Part shown: in pieces, positions 7,739-15,857 of the stretch
Numbering within the stretch: position 1 is the first letter of the stretch
Layout of the letters: each line of letters begins with the position of its first letter
NCBI GenBank assembly: GCA_045646465.1
Contig: JAZRKT010000067.1
Span: 1-24,949, forward strand
Direction of reading: 5' to 3'
Length of the DNA: 24,949 nt
From: UMGS1387 sp045646465
Lineage (GTDB): Bacteria > Bacillota > Clostridia > Oscillospirales > CAG-382
Program-made: the position numbers and the translations under genes
The notes under the pieces: generated by a model
Told to the model about the DNA's origin: nothing
The model's database searches: none
Seen by the model: only the letters and a program-made list of their open reading frames with translations

Positions 7739-8582
7739 ATACGTCATACTCTTCCCAGATTTTTTCAAGATCATCGAAGGTTTCTTTTATTGTATCCTTT
7801 TTCTTACGTCCGATTGCAGCAATAAGTGCGTTGATTATGCTGAGAGGTGCAACAAGCGAGTCAACAAAGGATGCCATATCGCTTTTTGCATACAGCTTTG
7901 AATCGGCATAGGAAGCAATGGGAGATGTATCGGAGTCGGTAATTGCAATTACGTCTGCACCCTTTTTCTTCGCAAACTCAGCGGCAAGCTTTGTACGGCT
8001 TGAATACCGTGGAAAGGATATTGCTATAAGAACGTCACCCTTGCTTATACGGAAAATCTGCTCAAACAGCTCGTTTGTACTGTTGGAAAACAGCAGCTTT
8101 ACATTGCCGAACATATAGCAAAGGTAATGGTTGAGAAAGTCGGCAAGTGTACTTGATGAGCGAATACCGATAATAAAAATATTCTTTGCATTGCATATGG
8201 TATCAACTGCCTGATTAAAAGAGGCAACATCAAGATTTGCAAGGGACTCCTTGATGTTGTTCATATCCGATGTAAGAATACCAGAGGCAACATTGCTGTC
8301 TGACATCATATTGTCAGCAACGTCTATTCTCTGTGCCGCCGTCAGCTTTGTACGAAGACTCTGCTGAAGCACACTCTGAAACTCAGGATAACCTGAAAAA
8401 CCGAGCTCCAGTGCAAATCTTACAACTGTGGATTCTGACACGCCAATTGCCGCACCCAGCTTTGTTGCCGTCAGGTATGCCGCAATTTCTCCCGTATTCT
8501 TTATATAGCCTGCTATCAGCTTGTGGCTTTTTGACATTTCGGGAAGGCGTTCTTCCATAAGTTCAAACAAATCTTTACGCAT
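7719..8582 (-). CDS. RpiR/MurR family transcriptional regulator with SIS domain
   Basis: The 287-residue protein has an N-terminal RpiR-type helix-turn-helix (about 36-60, core AAIGVSESTVVRFALELGF) and a C-terminal sugar-isomerase (SIS) domain (about 120-260) that normally senses a phosphosugar; IFIIGIRSSSTLADFL is its typical first strand and loop. Such proteins repress or activate sugar-phosphate or amino-sugar genes. No sugar operon lies beside it, so the effector is unknown. The ATG at 8582 has AGAGGTG about eight bases upstream. A strong promoter at 8629-8657 precedes it, and the promoter palindrome shared with the divergent methyltransferase gene is a plausible autoregulatory site (inference). 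Confidence 0.93.
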   Translation of the reverse strand: MRKDLFELMEERLPEMSKSHKLIAGYIKNTGEIAAYLTATKLGAAIGVSESTVVRFALELGFSGYPEFQSVLQQSLRTKLTAAQRIDVADNMMSDSNVASGILTSDMNNIKESLANLDVASFNQAVDTICNAKNIFIIGIRSSSTLADFLNHYLCYMFGNVKLLFSNSTNELFEQIFRISKGDVLIAISFPRYSSRTKLAAEFAKKKGADVIAITDSDTSPIASYADSKLYAKSDMASFVDSLVAPLSIINALIAAIGRKKKDTIKETFDDLEKIWEEYDVYENSRK

Positions 8583-8628
8583 TTTCCGCACCTCTGAATT
8601 TAAATAAGTACGCAATTGGACAAAATAT

Positions 8629-8657
8629 ATTATCTCACTAATTTTATTTTTTGTCAA
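8629..8657 (-). promoter_or_regulatory. Sigma-A promoter for rpiR-flavoprotein genes
   Basis: On the minus strand TTGACA (8657-8652) and GATAAT (8634-8629) are separated by exactly 17 bases. The predicted start of transcription leaves a leader of about 40 bases before the rpiR ATG. The -35 box is one arm of an inverted repeat shared with the divergent promoter. Confidence 0.85.
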
Positions 8658-8673
8658 GAGTTTTTGTATTTTC

Positions 8674-8702
8674 TTGACACCTGCTTTTTTTTGATATATA
8701 AT
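8674..8702 (+). promoter_or_regulatory. Consensus sigma-A promoter for the methyltransferase gene
   Basis: TTGACA (8674-8679), a 17-base spacer and TATAAT (8697-8702) match the sigma-A consensus fully. Because transcription begins near 8709, the protein must start downstream of that point, which agrees with the TTG at 8751. The arms TGTCAAGA (8652-8659) and TCTTGACA (8672-8679) form a perfect 8-bp inverted repeat covering both divergent -35 boxes. Confidence 0.9.
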
Positions 8703-8750
8703 GTAGAAAAAGGCAAAGGAAAACTACAACAAGGTAATGGAGAAAAGAAT

Positions 8751-10130
8751 TTGAAACAGCCTGCACTTCCGTCAACATTTACGGACAGAATGAGAACAAT
8801 TCTCAAAGAAGATTTTGACAAATTTATAAGTGAGCTTGAAAATGGTGAGTCGTCAAAGGCTTTGTTCTTTAACAAAGGTGCCAAACTTTCGGACAACACA
8901 AAAAAAGAGCTTTGTCTGTCCCCCGTTCCATTTTCAGATTACGGCTTTTACTTTGACTGCGACGGCATCGGAAACTCTCCCTTGCATCATTCGGGAGCTT
9001 TTTACATTCAGGATCCGTCGGCAATGGCAACGCTGTCGGCGGTAAGCCATATTGAGTTTAAAAACGTTCTTGACTGCTGTGCTTCGCCCGGTGGAAAGTC
9101 GCTGTTTTCCTTCCTTATTGCAAGTGAAGGCGGTGTGCTTGTTTCCAACGAATTCAACGTTACACGCTGCAAGACGCTTGTGGGAAACATAGAGCGTTTC
9201 GGCATAAAAAATGCTATTGTCACAAACTTTGATATGACGCAAATAAACGGTCTTTGCGACATTTACGATAGCTTTTTTGACCTGATAATCTGCGATGCCC
9301 CCTGCAGCGGTGAAGGAATGTTCCGCAAGTACCCCGATGAAGCAATAGGTGACTGGAGCGTGCAAAATGTCCTTCTTTGTGCAGACAGGCAAAAGAAGAT
9401 TTTAGACGTTGCCTCGGCTCTTGTGAAAAGCGGCGGATACCTGCTTTATTCCACCTGCACCTTTTCACTTGACGAAAACGAGCTTCAGATTGACGACTTT
9501 TTGAAGTCACATCCCGATTTTTCTCTTATCCCCGTAAGTGATGAGGTTCAAAAAGTCACATCAGACGGTGTTATTTGCGACGGATGTAATGAAAGCATAC
9601 GTCTTTGCAGGCGTTTTTATCCACACGTATCAAAGGGAGAGGGTCAGTTTATTGCACTTATGCAGAAAAACGGCTGTGACTCACCCAAAAAAAGCAAGTA
9701 CACCTCGCCCTTGTCAAAGCCGACAGATGCAGACATAAAAGCTTTAAAGGAATTCACCTCAAAAGCGTTATCGGAATTTGATTTTTCTAAGGTATTCAAG
9801 TACAACGAAAACCTGATTTACATTGATTTTGACGCAAAAATACCGCAAAAAAAGGTTTTCTCCTGCGGAGTAAAGCTTGGAAGTATTGAAAAGAACAGGT
9901 TTATTCCCCATCACCAGCTATTCAAGTGTTTCGGCTGTGATTTCAAAAACAGACTCGATTTAACCGACGACCCTGACACTTGTGCCAAATATTTACACGG
10001 CGAAGTAATTGGGTCAGACATTCCCAACGGCTGGTGTGCTGTGACATACGGTGGTTTTGTTATAGGCGGTGGAAAGGCTGTTGACGGGGTTGTGAAAAAT
10101 CATTATCCTAAGGGTCTGAGAACAGTGTAA
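8751..10130 (+). CDS. NOL1/NOP2/Sun (RsmF-like) RNA m5C methyltransferase
   Basis: This enzyme would transfer a methyl group from SAM to C5 of a cytosine in rRNA or tRNA. The 459-residue protein has the SAM-binding block VLDCCASPGGKSLF (about 106-119), the DAPCSGEGMF block with C185, and the catalytic STCTF block with C236. The C-terminal part (from about 370), including FIPHHQLF, matches the extra RNA-binding region of RsmF-type members. Two facts fix the start at TTG 8751: the promoter lies at 8674-8702, and GGAG (8739-8742) lies seven to eight bases upstream. The open frame extends further left, through the promoter, and should be ignored. The family is certain, the exact target base is not. 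Confidence 0.93.
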   Translation: MKQPALPSTFTDRMRTILKEDFDKFISELENGESSKALFFNKGAKLSDNTKKELCLSPVPFSDYGFYFDCDGIGNSPLHHSGAFYIQDPSAMATLSAVSHIEFKNVLDCCASPGGKSLFSFLIASEGGVLVSNEFNVTRCKTLVGNIERFGIKNAIVTNFDMTQINGLCDIYDSFFDLIICDAPCSGEGMFRKYPDEAIGDWSVQNVLLCADRQKKILDVASALVKSGGYLLYSTCTFSLDENELQIDDFLKSHPDFSLIPVSDEVQKVTSDGVICDGCNESIRLCRRFYPHVSKGEGQFIALMQKNGCDSPKKSKYTSPLSKPTDADIKALKEFTSKALSEFDFSKVFKYNENLIYIDFDAKIPQKKVFSCGVKLGSIEKNRFIPHHQLFKCFGCDFKNRLDLTDDPDTCAKYLHGEVIGSDIPNGWCAVTYGGFVIGGGKAVDGVVKNHYPKGLRTV

Positions 10131-10485
10131 TAAATACAAAAGGCACTGGCGTATGATTACTGTTCAGGCTATTACAAAACCCTTATAAAAGTTTGGCTCA
10201 AGCAAAACAAGGTACCCAACTGCGTTTTGTTCGAGCTTTAAACCAAATCAAAGATTTAGGAAAGCACGAAAAGCTTGCAGTTTCCAAAGACAGCATCTTA
10301 GGTCGCCGTCAACATACAGCGAGATTCCCTGTGCTAAAAAACGCAGGAAAGATGATTTTTTCGTCCTCTTTAAGGGCGAAAAAGAAGGAAACCCTCGTCG
10401 GGGATTCCCTTACTTTACTTCAAACTAACTTTTCCAATACACTGAGGCGGTACGAAAAACGTGCCGTCTATTTTTATTTTCGGTC
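10131..10485 (+). ncRNA. Hairpin-rich gene-free interval; candidate structured RNA or long 3' UTR
   Basis: The 355 bases between the methyltransferase stop and fabG hold no credible gene but several possible stems in plus-strand sense. The best pairs 10195-10208 with 10224-10237 (13 of 14 positions, three of them being wobbles or weaker pairs). A second pairs GGAAA (10259-10263) with TTTCC (10281-10285), extended by GCA/TGC and enclosed by AAGAT/ATCTT. Weaker ones lie at 10325-10349 and 10385-10411. An intrinsic terminator closes the region at 10446-10480. A frame without ATG start (TTG 10193, no ribosome binding site) runs through it and could be an old gene remnant instead. It matches no riboswitch, tmRNA, 6S, SRP or RNase P signature I know. 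Orientation is inferred from the terminator. Confidence 0.4.
10446..10480 (+). terminator. Intrinsic terminator of the methyltransferase/ncRNA transcript
   Basis: GGCGGTACG (10446-10454) pairs with CGTGCCGTC (10460-10468) over nine positions with two G-U wobbles and an A5 loop, and is followed by TATTTTTATTTT. The T-rich tail lies only on the plus-strand side, so it serves rightward transcription and not fabG, whose stop codon lies 6 bases to the right. Confidence 0.75.
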
Positions 10486-11217
10486 TTAAAACCACCCGCC
10501 GTTAACCGACAGTGTTTCACCCGTAATATATGCCGAATCATCGTGTGCAAAAAACGCAACCGAATATGCAACTTCATAAGGTTTTCCCATTCGTCCTACA
10601 GGGATTTCCTCGCAGATTGCCAAAAGCTCATCCTCCGACAGATGGGAATTCATCTTTGTATCAATAAGACCCGGACACACGCAGTTTACCGTAATTCCGC
10701 TTGGTGCAAGCTCCTTGGCAAGTGCCTTTGTAAAACCGATAAGAGCAGCCTTTGATGAGGAATATGCCACCTCGCAGGAAGCACCCACCTGTCCCCACAC
10801 AGAGGAAATATTGATAATCCTGCCCCACTTATTATGTACCATATTTTCCGATGCTTTTTTACTACACAGAAAGGCACTTTTAAGGTTTATATTATGGACT
10901 CTTTCCCACTCTTCCTCGCTTGTATCACACATCATCATAACGGAGGATACCCCTGCATTGTTTACAAGTATATCTACGTTTCCAAATCCGTCTGACAGCG
11001 TGCGGAACATATTGTCAACTTCTTTTTCCTTTATCAGGTCAGCCTGCACGTATGCTGTATTTACGCCATACTCACGTGACAGCAGGGTGGCAAGCTTTTG
11101 TGCTTGTTCAGGCTTTGAATTTGTGTGCAAAGCTATATTATATCCGCTTTGAGCAAGCTTTACTGCTATTGCCTCTCCTATTCCACCTGTTGCGCCTGTT
11201 ACAAGTACATTTTTCAT
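10486..11217 (-). CDS. fabG: 3-oxoacyl-ACP reductase-type short-chain dehydrogenase
   Basis: FabG reduces 3-oxoacyl-ACP with NADPH in fatty acid elongation. The 243-residue protein is a classical SDR: cofactor motif TGATGGIG (7-14), NNAG (86-89), catalytic N111, S139, Y152 and K156 (YSSSK), then PGLIDTKM, and a typical C-terminal VNGGWF. The ATG at 11217 follows AGAGGTG at a good distance; a GTG three codons earlier lies inside that site and is unlikely. It stands outside a fatty acid operon, at the end of the metG-tatD-CPBP run, so it could also be an SDR acting on another substrate. The SDR family is certain, FabG likely. Confidence 0.88.
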   Translation of the reverse strand: MKNVLVTGATGGIGEAIAVKLAQSGYNIALHTNSKPEQAQKLATLLSREYGVNTAYVQADLIKEKEVDNMFRTLSDGFGNVDILVNNAGVSSVMMMCDTSEEEWERVHNINLKSAFLCSKKASENMVHNKWGRIINISSVWGQVGASCEVAYSSSKAALIGFTKALAKELAPSGITVNCVCPGLIDTKMNSHLSEDELLAICEEIPVGRMGKPYEVAYSVAFFAHDDSAYITGETLSVNGGWF

Positions 11218-11229
11218 TGCAGTCACCTC

Positions 11230-11919
11230 TTACTTTGCCGAAAACAGCACAAAACCCACCGTATTTATTGCGAAATTTGCAAACATATGGGTGAACCACG
11301 AGCTGTAGATATTTTCATTTTTTTCGTTGAGAAAATTAAAAATTATTCCGCCGCATACAAGTCCCAACATAACTATAACCGTCAGAAGTACATCAAACAT
11401 TCCCAAGGTCATACCTGCGTGGTAAAACGCAAAAAGAACGGGGCTGAATATGTATGCAAAGGTGCGTGTGGTGTACTTTTTCATAATGATAAAGCCAAAG
11501 CCCCTGAAGAAAAATTCTTCAAGGAAGGAATTCATCACCGAAATATACAATGCCACATACAAAAAATTATCTTTTGTTATCCCCATACCGGCTTCAAGAG
11601 TGCCCGTTACTGCGGAAAAATCGAAAAAGTCCCGTGTAAGAAAATATCCTACCGTTATTACGGCATATATTCCAAGTCCTAGCAACAGGGAAAGACCAAG
11701 ACCTTTACCTTTGGGCTTAAACAAGGCTTTGAAATCGGCAAAGGCTTCCCTATTGAACACAAAATAAAGCAAGGGTAACACAAGGAAAAACAGTATTTTT
11801 ATAGGTATTTTTAAAAAATAGGTTGGATGCACAAAGGCATCAACATATGTAATCCCCGCCGAAAAAACAAGGAGTGCAAATATGATATAAAAGCTGCTTC
11901 TGTTAATAATCCTTCTCAT
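11230..11919 (-). CDS. CPBP family intramembrane glutamic protease (Abi/CAAX)
   Basis: The 229-residue membrane protein has about six hydrophobic segments (for example 10-30, 40-56, 74-94, 118-132, 155-170, 178-196). The three motifs of the CPBP (Abi/Rce1-like) family are present: EEFFFRG with E134, E135 and R139; FYHAGM with H167; and HMFANFAIN with H211 and N215. Members cleave membrane-bound or prenylated peptides, some processing or giving immunity to bacteriocins. No peptide gene is visible nearby, so the substrate is unknown. The ATG has GGAGTG seven bases upstream. It lies 18 bases after tatD and 12 bases before fabG, in one direction. Confidence 0.9.
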   Translation of the reverse strand: MRRIINRSSFYIIFALLVFSAGITYVDAFVHPTYFLKIPIKILFFLVLPLLYFVFNREAFADFKALFKPKGKGLGLSLLLGLGIYAVITVGYFLTRDFFDFSAVTGTLEAGMGITKDNFLYVALYISVMNSFLEEFFFRGFGFIIMKKYTTRTFAYIFSPVLFAFYHAGMTLGMFDVLLTVIVMLGLVCGGIIFNFLNEKNENIYSSWFTHMFANFAINTVGFVLFSAK

Positions 11920-11937
11920 ATTTACACTCCTTACACT

Positions 11938-12729
11938 CTATTTGATTGAGTAGAAACGGCAAGCATTGTTATATGTTATTGAGCAAAACTCCTCTGCCGT
12001 AATGCCAAGCAATTCTCCGCACTTTTCGGCGGTAAACATAATGTAGTCAGATCTGTTCATTTCGCCTCTATGAGGAACTGGTGTAAGATAAGGACAGTCG
12101 GTTTCAACAAGAATCCTGTTTATACCGTCGTTGTGAAGCTCACGAAGTGACTGCACTATTTCCACAATCTTACGTGCGTTTTTGAAGGTGGTAACGCCAT
12201 TGACGGAGATATAATACCCCATCTTCAGCACTTCCTTTGCCATTTCTACCGAGCCTGAAAAGCTATGCACCACGCCCTTGACATTTGGGTATTCCTTCAT
12301 TATCTCAAGCACATCCCCATGTGCTTCTCTGTCGTGAATTACAACAGGAGCACCAAGCTTTTGAGCAAGTGCCATCTGTGCTCTGAAGCAAACCTTCTGT
12401 TCTTCCTTTTCTTCAGGCGTCCAGTAATAGTCAAGTCCTATTTCGCCGATAGCACGCACCTTGTCGTTTTGGGTGTACATTTTTTCAAGCTCCTCTAACC
12501 AACAAGGATTTTCCATATCCCTTACCGCATCAGAAGGGTGAACGCCAACGCTTGCGTACACAAAATTATACTTCTGTGCCAGCTCCACACTTTTTCTGCT
12601 TGAAGCAAGGCTTGCACCGATGTTGCATATTTTTTCAACACCAAAGGAATGAACCTGCATCAGAATATCGTCACGCACGCCATCAAACTTTTCATCATCG
12701 TAATGTGCGTGTGAGTCAAATATTGTCAT
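11938..12729 (-). CDS. tatD: TatD family metal-dependent deoxyribonuclease/hydrolase
   Basis: The 263-residue TIM-barrel hydrolase shows all TatD motifs: the HxH pair in FDSHAHYDDEKF (H7, H9), the bridging glutamate in IGEIGLDYYW, H in VIHDREA, H in VVHSFSG, and D in VETDCPYLTP with the following PHRGEMN. TatD proteins act as 3'-5' exonucleases on damaged DNA or RNA. The start codon overlaps the stop of metG by four bases (ATGA), so translation is coupled; metG-tatD is one of the most conserved gene pairs in Firmicutes. Confidence 0.95.
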   Translation of the reverse strand: MTIFDSHAHYDDEKFDGVRDDILMQVHSFGVEKICNIGASLASSRKSVELAQKYNFVYASVGVHPSDAVRDMENPCWLEELEKMYTQNDKVRAIGEIGLDYYWTPEEKEEQKVCFRAQMALAQKLGAPVVIHDREAHGDVLEIMKEYPNVKGVVHSFSGSVEMAKEVLKMGYYISVNGVTTFKNARKIVEIVQSLRELHNDGINRILVETDCPYLTPVPHRGEMNRSDYIMFTAEKCGELLGITAEEFCSITYNNACRFYSIK

Positions 12730-14726
12730 CTTATTTCAGAGCCTGCGGGAATTTCGTTGTCAAGGAAGTTTACAAAAAGCTTGTCCCCTGCACTTGCCGC
12801 AAGAATCATACCGAAGGATTCAACACCGCGAAGCTTAACGGGCTTAAGGTTTGCAACAAGTGCAACATTTTTGCCTATAAGCTGTTCGGGTGTATATGCC
12901 TTTGCAATTCCAGACACTACCTGTCTCTTGTTTCCGCTTCCGTCGTCAAGCTGTAAGCAAAGAAGCTTATCGGACTTAGGAACAGGCTCACATTCAAGAA
13001 CCTTTGCGCATATAAGCTTAACCTTGCAGAAGTCATCAATGGTAATTTCAGACACTTCTTCAGTCTTTTCTTCAGCCTTTGCTTCGGACTTAGCCTTAGC
13101 TGCCTCGATCTTGGCCGCCGCCTTTTCTGCCGCAAGTCTATCTGCTTCAAGACGTGCATTGAATTCCTTTTCGTCTATTCTCATAAAGAGAGGCGTGGGA
13201 GCCTCAGTTACCTTTGCACCGTTCTCATACTCATAGCCAAACTTTTCCGCATCCGACCAGTTTTGTATTTTAAGCTGAGTTTTATTGTCAGCCGAGCAAA
13301 TCTGAGTCATAATTGTATCGGCTGCCGCAGGGATAAAGGGTGCAAGCATTATTGCACAAATTCTGATACCTTCAACAAGGTTATAAAGAACGGTTGAAAG
13401 TCTGTCCTTCTTTGTTTCGTCTTTACCGAGAACCCAAGGTGCAGTTTCGTCAACATACTTGTTAAGTCTTCTGAGCACTGCCATAATTTCATCTGTAGCA
13501 TCTGCAATATGAAGTGTTTCTATAGCCTCTGTTACCTTCTTGTATCCATTTTCAACTGTGGAAATAAGGTCGTTGTCAAGCTCGGGGTCAACCTCGCCTG
13601 TCTTTGGAATAACACCGCCGAAATACTTATTGACCATAGCAACCGTTCTATTGACAAGGTTTCCAAGAGTATTAACAAGGTCGGAATTGAATTTATTTAC
13701 AAGCATTTCGTAGGTAATTGAGCCGTCATTGAGGAAGGGCATTTCGGCAAGAGTATAATATCTTACACCGTCTGTGCCGATAAGGTCTGCAAGGTAGTCT
13801 GCATACATTACGTTGCCCCTTGATTTTGACATCTTGTCCATACCCGAAAGAAGCCATGGGTGACCGAGTATCTTCTTGGGCATAGGTTCACCAAGAGCCA
13901 TAAGTATAACAGGCCAGTAAATAGTATGGAATCTTAAAATATCCTTACCTATAATCTGCAAATCTGCAGGCCAGTTCTTCTTATACAAATCGCTGCTTTC
14001 ATCTACATCATAGCCAATAGCCGTTATGTAGTTGATAAGTGCATCCATCCATACGTAAATAACGTGACCGGGGTCAAATTCAATAGGCACGCCCCACTTG
14101 AAGGTGGAACGGGAAACACAAAGGTCCTGAACACCGGGCTTTATGAAGTTATTTATCATTTCCTTCTTTCTTGCCTCGGGAACAACAAAGTCGGGATGTG
14201 TATCAAGGTATTCTTCAAGAGGCTTCTGATACTTTGAAAGCTTGAGGAAATACGCCGATTCCTTTGCACGTGTAACATCTCTGCCGCAGTCGGGACATTT
14301 GCAGTCCTTTGCCTGTGTATCTGTCCAGAAGCTTTCGCAGGGAGTACAGTACCAGCCTTCATACTCGCCCTTATAGATGTCGCCCTTATCGTACAGCTTC
14401 TTGAAAATTTTCTGTACTGCCTTAACATGGTAATCGTCGGTGGTACGGATAAATCTGTCATAGCTGATATTCATCTTTTCCCAGATTTTCTTCATTTCGC
14501 CTGTGATGTTATCAACATACTGCTGTGGTGAAATGCCGCTTTCTGCCGCCGCATTTTCTATTTTCTGACCGTGCTCGTCAGCTCCCGTAAGAAACAGAAC
14601 ATCATAGCCACAAAGTCTCTTATAGCGTGCTATGCAGTCGGTGAGAATCATTTCATAGGTGTTACCTATGTGAGGCTTTCCCGATGTATAGGGAATGGCA
14701 GTTGTGATATAATACTTTTCTTTCAT
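12726..14726 (-). CDS. metG: Methionyl-tRNA synthetase with C-terminal tRNA-binding domain
   Basis: MetRS charges tRNA-Met. The 666-residue protein has the class I HIGH-type motif HIGN (19-22), a zinc knuckle with C127, C130, C144 and C147, the KMSKS motif (298-302), and the helical anticodon domain (about 375-510). An Ala/Lys/Glu-rich linker around 545-575 leads to a C-terminal EMAPII/Trbp111-like OB domain (about 575-666; KVLECEPVPKSDKLL, VANLKPVKLRGVES), which aids dimerisation and tRNA binding. AGGAAG lies eight bases upstream of the ATG. It is 20 bases downstream of a membrane protein gene and overlaps tatD. No T-box leader is visible ahead of it. Confidence 0.98.
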   Translation of the reverse strand: MKEKYYITTAIPYTSGKPHIGNTYEMILTDCIARYKRLCGYDVLFLTGADEHGQKIENAAAESGISPQQYVDNITGEMKKIWEKMNISYDRFIRTTDDYHVKAVQKIFKKLYDKGDIYKGEYEGWYCTPCESFWTDTQAKDCKCPDCGRDVTRAKESAYFLKLSKYQKPLEEYLDTHPDFVVPEARKKEMINNFIKPGVQDLCVSRSTFKWGVPIEFDPGHVIYVWMDALINYITAIGYDVDESSDLYKKNWPADLQIIGKDILRFHTIYWPVILMALGEPMPKKILGHPWLLSGMDKMSKSRGNVMYADYLADLIGTDGVRYYTLAEMPFLNDGSITYEMLVNKFNSDLVNTLGNLVNRTVAMVNKYFGGVIPKTGEVDPELDNDLISTVENGYKKVTEAIETLHIADATDEIMAVLRRLNKYVDETAPWVLGKDETKKDRLSTVLYNLVEGIRICAIMLAPFIPAAADTIMTQICSADNKTQLKIQNWSDAEKFGYEYENGAKVTEAPTPLFMRIDEKEFNARLEADRLAAEKAAAKIEAAKAKSEAKAEEKTEEVSEITIDDFCKVKLICAKVLECEPVPKSDKLLCLQLDDGSGNKRQVVSGIAKAYTPEQLIGKNVALVANLKPVKLRGVESFGMILAASAGDKLFVNFLDNEIPAGSEIR

Positions 14727-14746
14727 TTTATCTACTTCCTTTCGGA

Positions 14747-15604
14747 TTATTCTACATTATTGTCATTATGTGCCGTATACAGCACCTTTGATATGTCCTT
14801 TGATACCATTTCCTTGGTATACAAATACTTTGAAAACATTGTTATACACAAAAACATATAGGGAATTGTGTACATAACAAATAAAAATCCAAACGTAAAC
14901 AGCGACAGCACAAAAAGCGGCAGGAAGCTAAAAACAAGCTTTGTCATTTCTCTTTTTGACGATGCACAGCACATATTTGCCGTGAAAAAGCAATTGGTTA
15001 CGGTATCCTCAGGTCTTTCAACGGTAACGTAAATACCTACAAAAACCTTTGACGACAGAATTACGCCAACGGCTATCAGAATTACAAACACCGTTTCCAG
15101 CAAAAGAAATAATGCATCATACCCGAACACCGAAAGGGTCTTTCCGAAAATGCCCTGTGTATAATATCTGCCGTTGAATACTCCCAATGCTACAGCAGGA
15201 ATAAAATACAAAAAGCTTTTCCAAAGAGCATACAGCGCTGTTTTATAGCTTCGCACAAGCATTTTAGAGCTTTCAAAAGCAAAAAACACATCCGGAAGCC
15301 TTGAACGCTCATTCTTCAGTGCATTGATTTCAAAATTGAAAATACCATACACTACAGGTATCATTATATACAAGGCTATAACTGCAAATACCGAAAACCA
15401 CAAAAGTCCAAGGTACTCATTATTGCCAAGCATTATAAACGCCGCCGCAACGCCCGAGCCGAACTGCATCAGCCCGAAATACACCGCCCCTGCCATAAGA
15501 AATGCAAATATATGGCTTAACCAGTCACGGTACAGCAGCTTTCTTGCAGTACGCTTGAAGAATCTGCGGCGCTTGCCCGCAGACTGATAATACTGCTGTG
15601 TCAA
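14747..15604 (-). CDS. Polytopic membrane protein of unknown function
   Basis: I do not recognise this 285-residue protein with certainty. After a basic N-terminus (KRRRFFKRTARKLLYRDW, 11-28) come five or six hydrophobic segments at about 30-58, 65-90, 122-142, 162-192 and 222-255, with short charged loops and a polar C-terminus. The overall plan, R/K-rich start then paired helices, recalls DUF975/DUF624-type Firmicutes membrane proteins, but this is only an impression. The start is a TTG at 15604: AAAGGAGG lies seven bases upstream, the best ribosome binding site in the window, whereas earlier starts in the frame have none. It precedes metG by 20 bases and is likely co-transcribed with it. 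Confidence 0.75.
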   Translation of the reverse strand: MTQQYYQSAGKRRRFFKRTARKLLYRDWLSHIFAFLMAGAVYFGLMQFGSGVAAAFIMLGNNEYLGLLWFSVFAVIALYIMIPVVYGIFNFEINALKNERSRLPDVFFAFESSKMLVRSYKTALYALWKSFLYFIPAVALGVFNGRYYTQGIFGKTLSVFGYDALFLLLETVFVILIAVGVILSSKVFVGIYVTVERPEDTVTNCFFTANMCCASSKREMTKLVFSFLPLFVLSLFTFGFLFVMYTIPYMFLCITMFSKYLYTKEMVSKDISKVLYTAHNDNNVE

Positions 15605-15653
15605 GCTGTTCCCTCCTTTGGCGTTTTTTCTATTATTTGGATTTTTTCTCTGT

Positions 15654-15857
15654 TTATGCCTTATGCACCGTTTTTCCCTTAAAAAGGGTGTACAAAAGCT
15701 TTCCTTCGCCGTCGATAATTTCGTCGGCACCTGCAGGAACAGTATTTGTAATATCCCTTATTTTTTAGTTTTCAATTACAACAATACTATCTGCATTTTT
15801 TTCGTACAGCTTAATTTTACATTCTTTATTACTGTAATAATCACACCGTATTAGCTG
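15654..15857 (-). pseudogene. Broken reading frame, possible gene remnant
   Basis: Between pth and the membrane protein gene one minus-strand frame reads like protein but is interrupted: about 30 residues including KIKLYEKNADSIVVIEN, then TAA at 15767-15765, then 36 residues beginning KIRDITNTVPAGADEIIDGE and ending at the TAA at 15656-15654. Neither part has an ATG, GTG or ribosome binding site in a useful place. The pattern IVVIENxKI...IIDGEGKLL loosely recalls the N-terminal strands of amidohydrolases, but it is too short to claim this. It may equally be a chance run. No promoter or terminator was found in this interval. Confidence 0.3.

Noticed and set aside
8616..8750. 45-codon N-terminal extension of the RNA methyltransferase
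   Set aside because: It would have to be translated from bases upstream of and within the consensus promoter at 8674-8702. The TTG at 8751 has a good ribosome binding site and gives the family-typical N-terminus.
10131..10485. Cobalamin, lysine or other known riboswitch
   Set aside because: None of the conserved core sequences is present, and on the plus strand the region follows rather than precedes a gene.
10193..10489. 98-codon plus-strand frame in the hairpin-rich interval
   Set aside because: It has only a TTG start without a ribosome binding site, runs through the terminator stem and ends at the fabG stop. The protein looks unlike any family I know. It is kept only as an alternative explanation (gene remnant).
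11125..11682. 185-codon plus-strand frame opposite the CPBP protease and fabG
   Set aside because: It lies antisense across two well-supported genes; the composition is that of a shadow frame rich in Cys, His, Tyr and Lys.
15618..15854. 78-codon plus-strand frame downstream of pth
   Set aside because: It has a low-complexity Phe/Leu/Cys-rich product and no ribosome binding site; it is the complement of the broken minus-strand frame.
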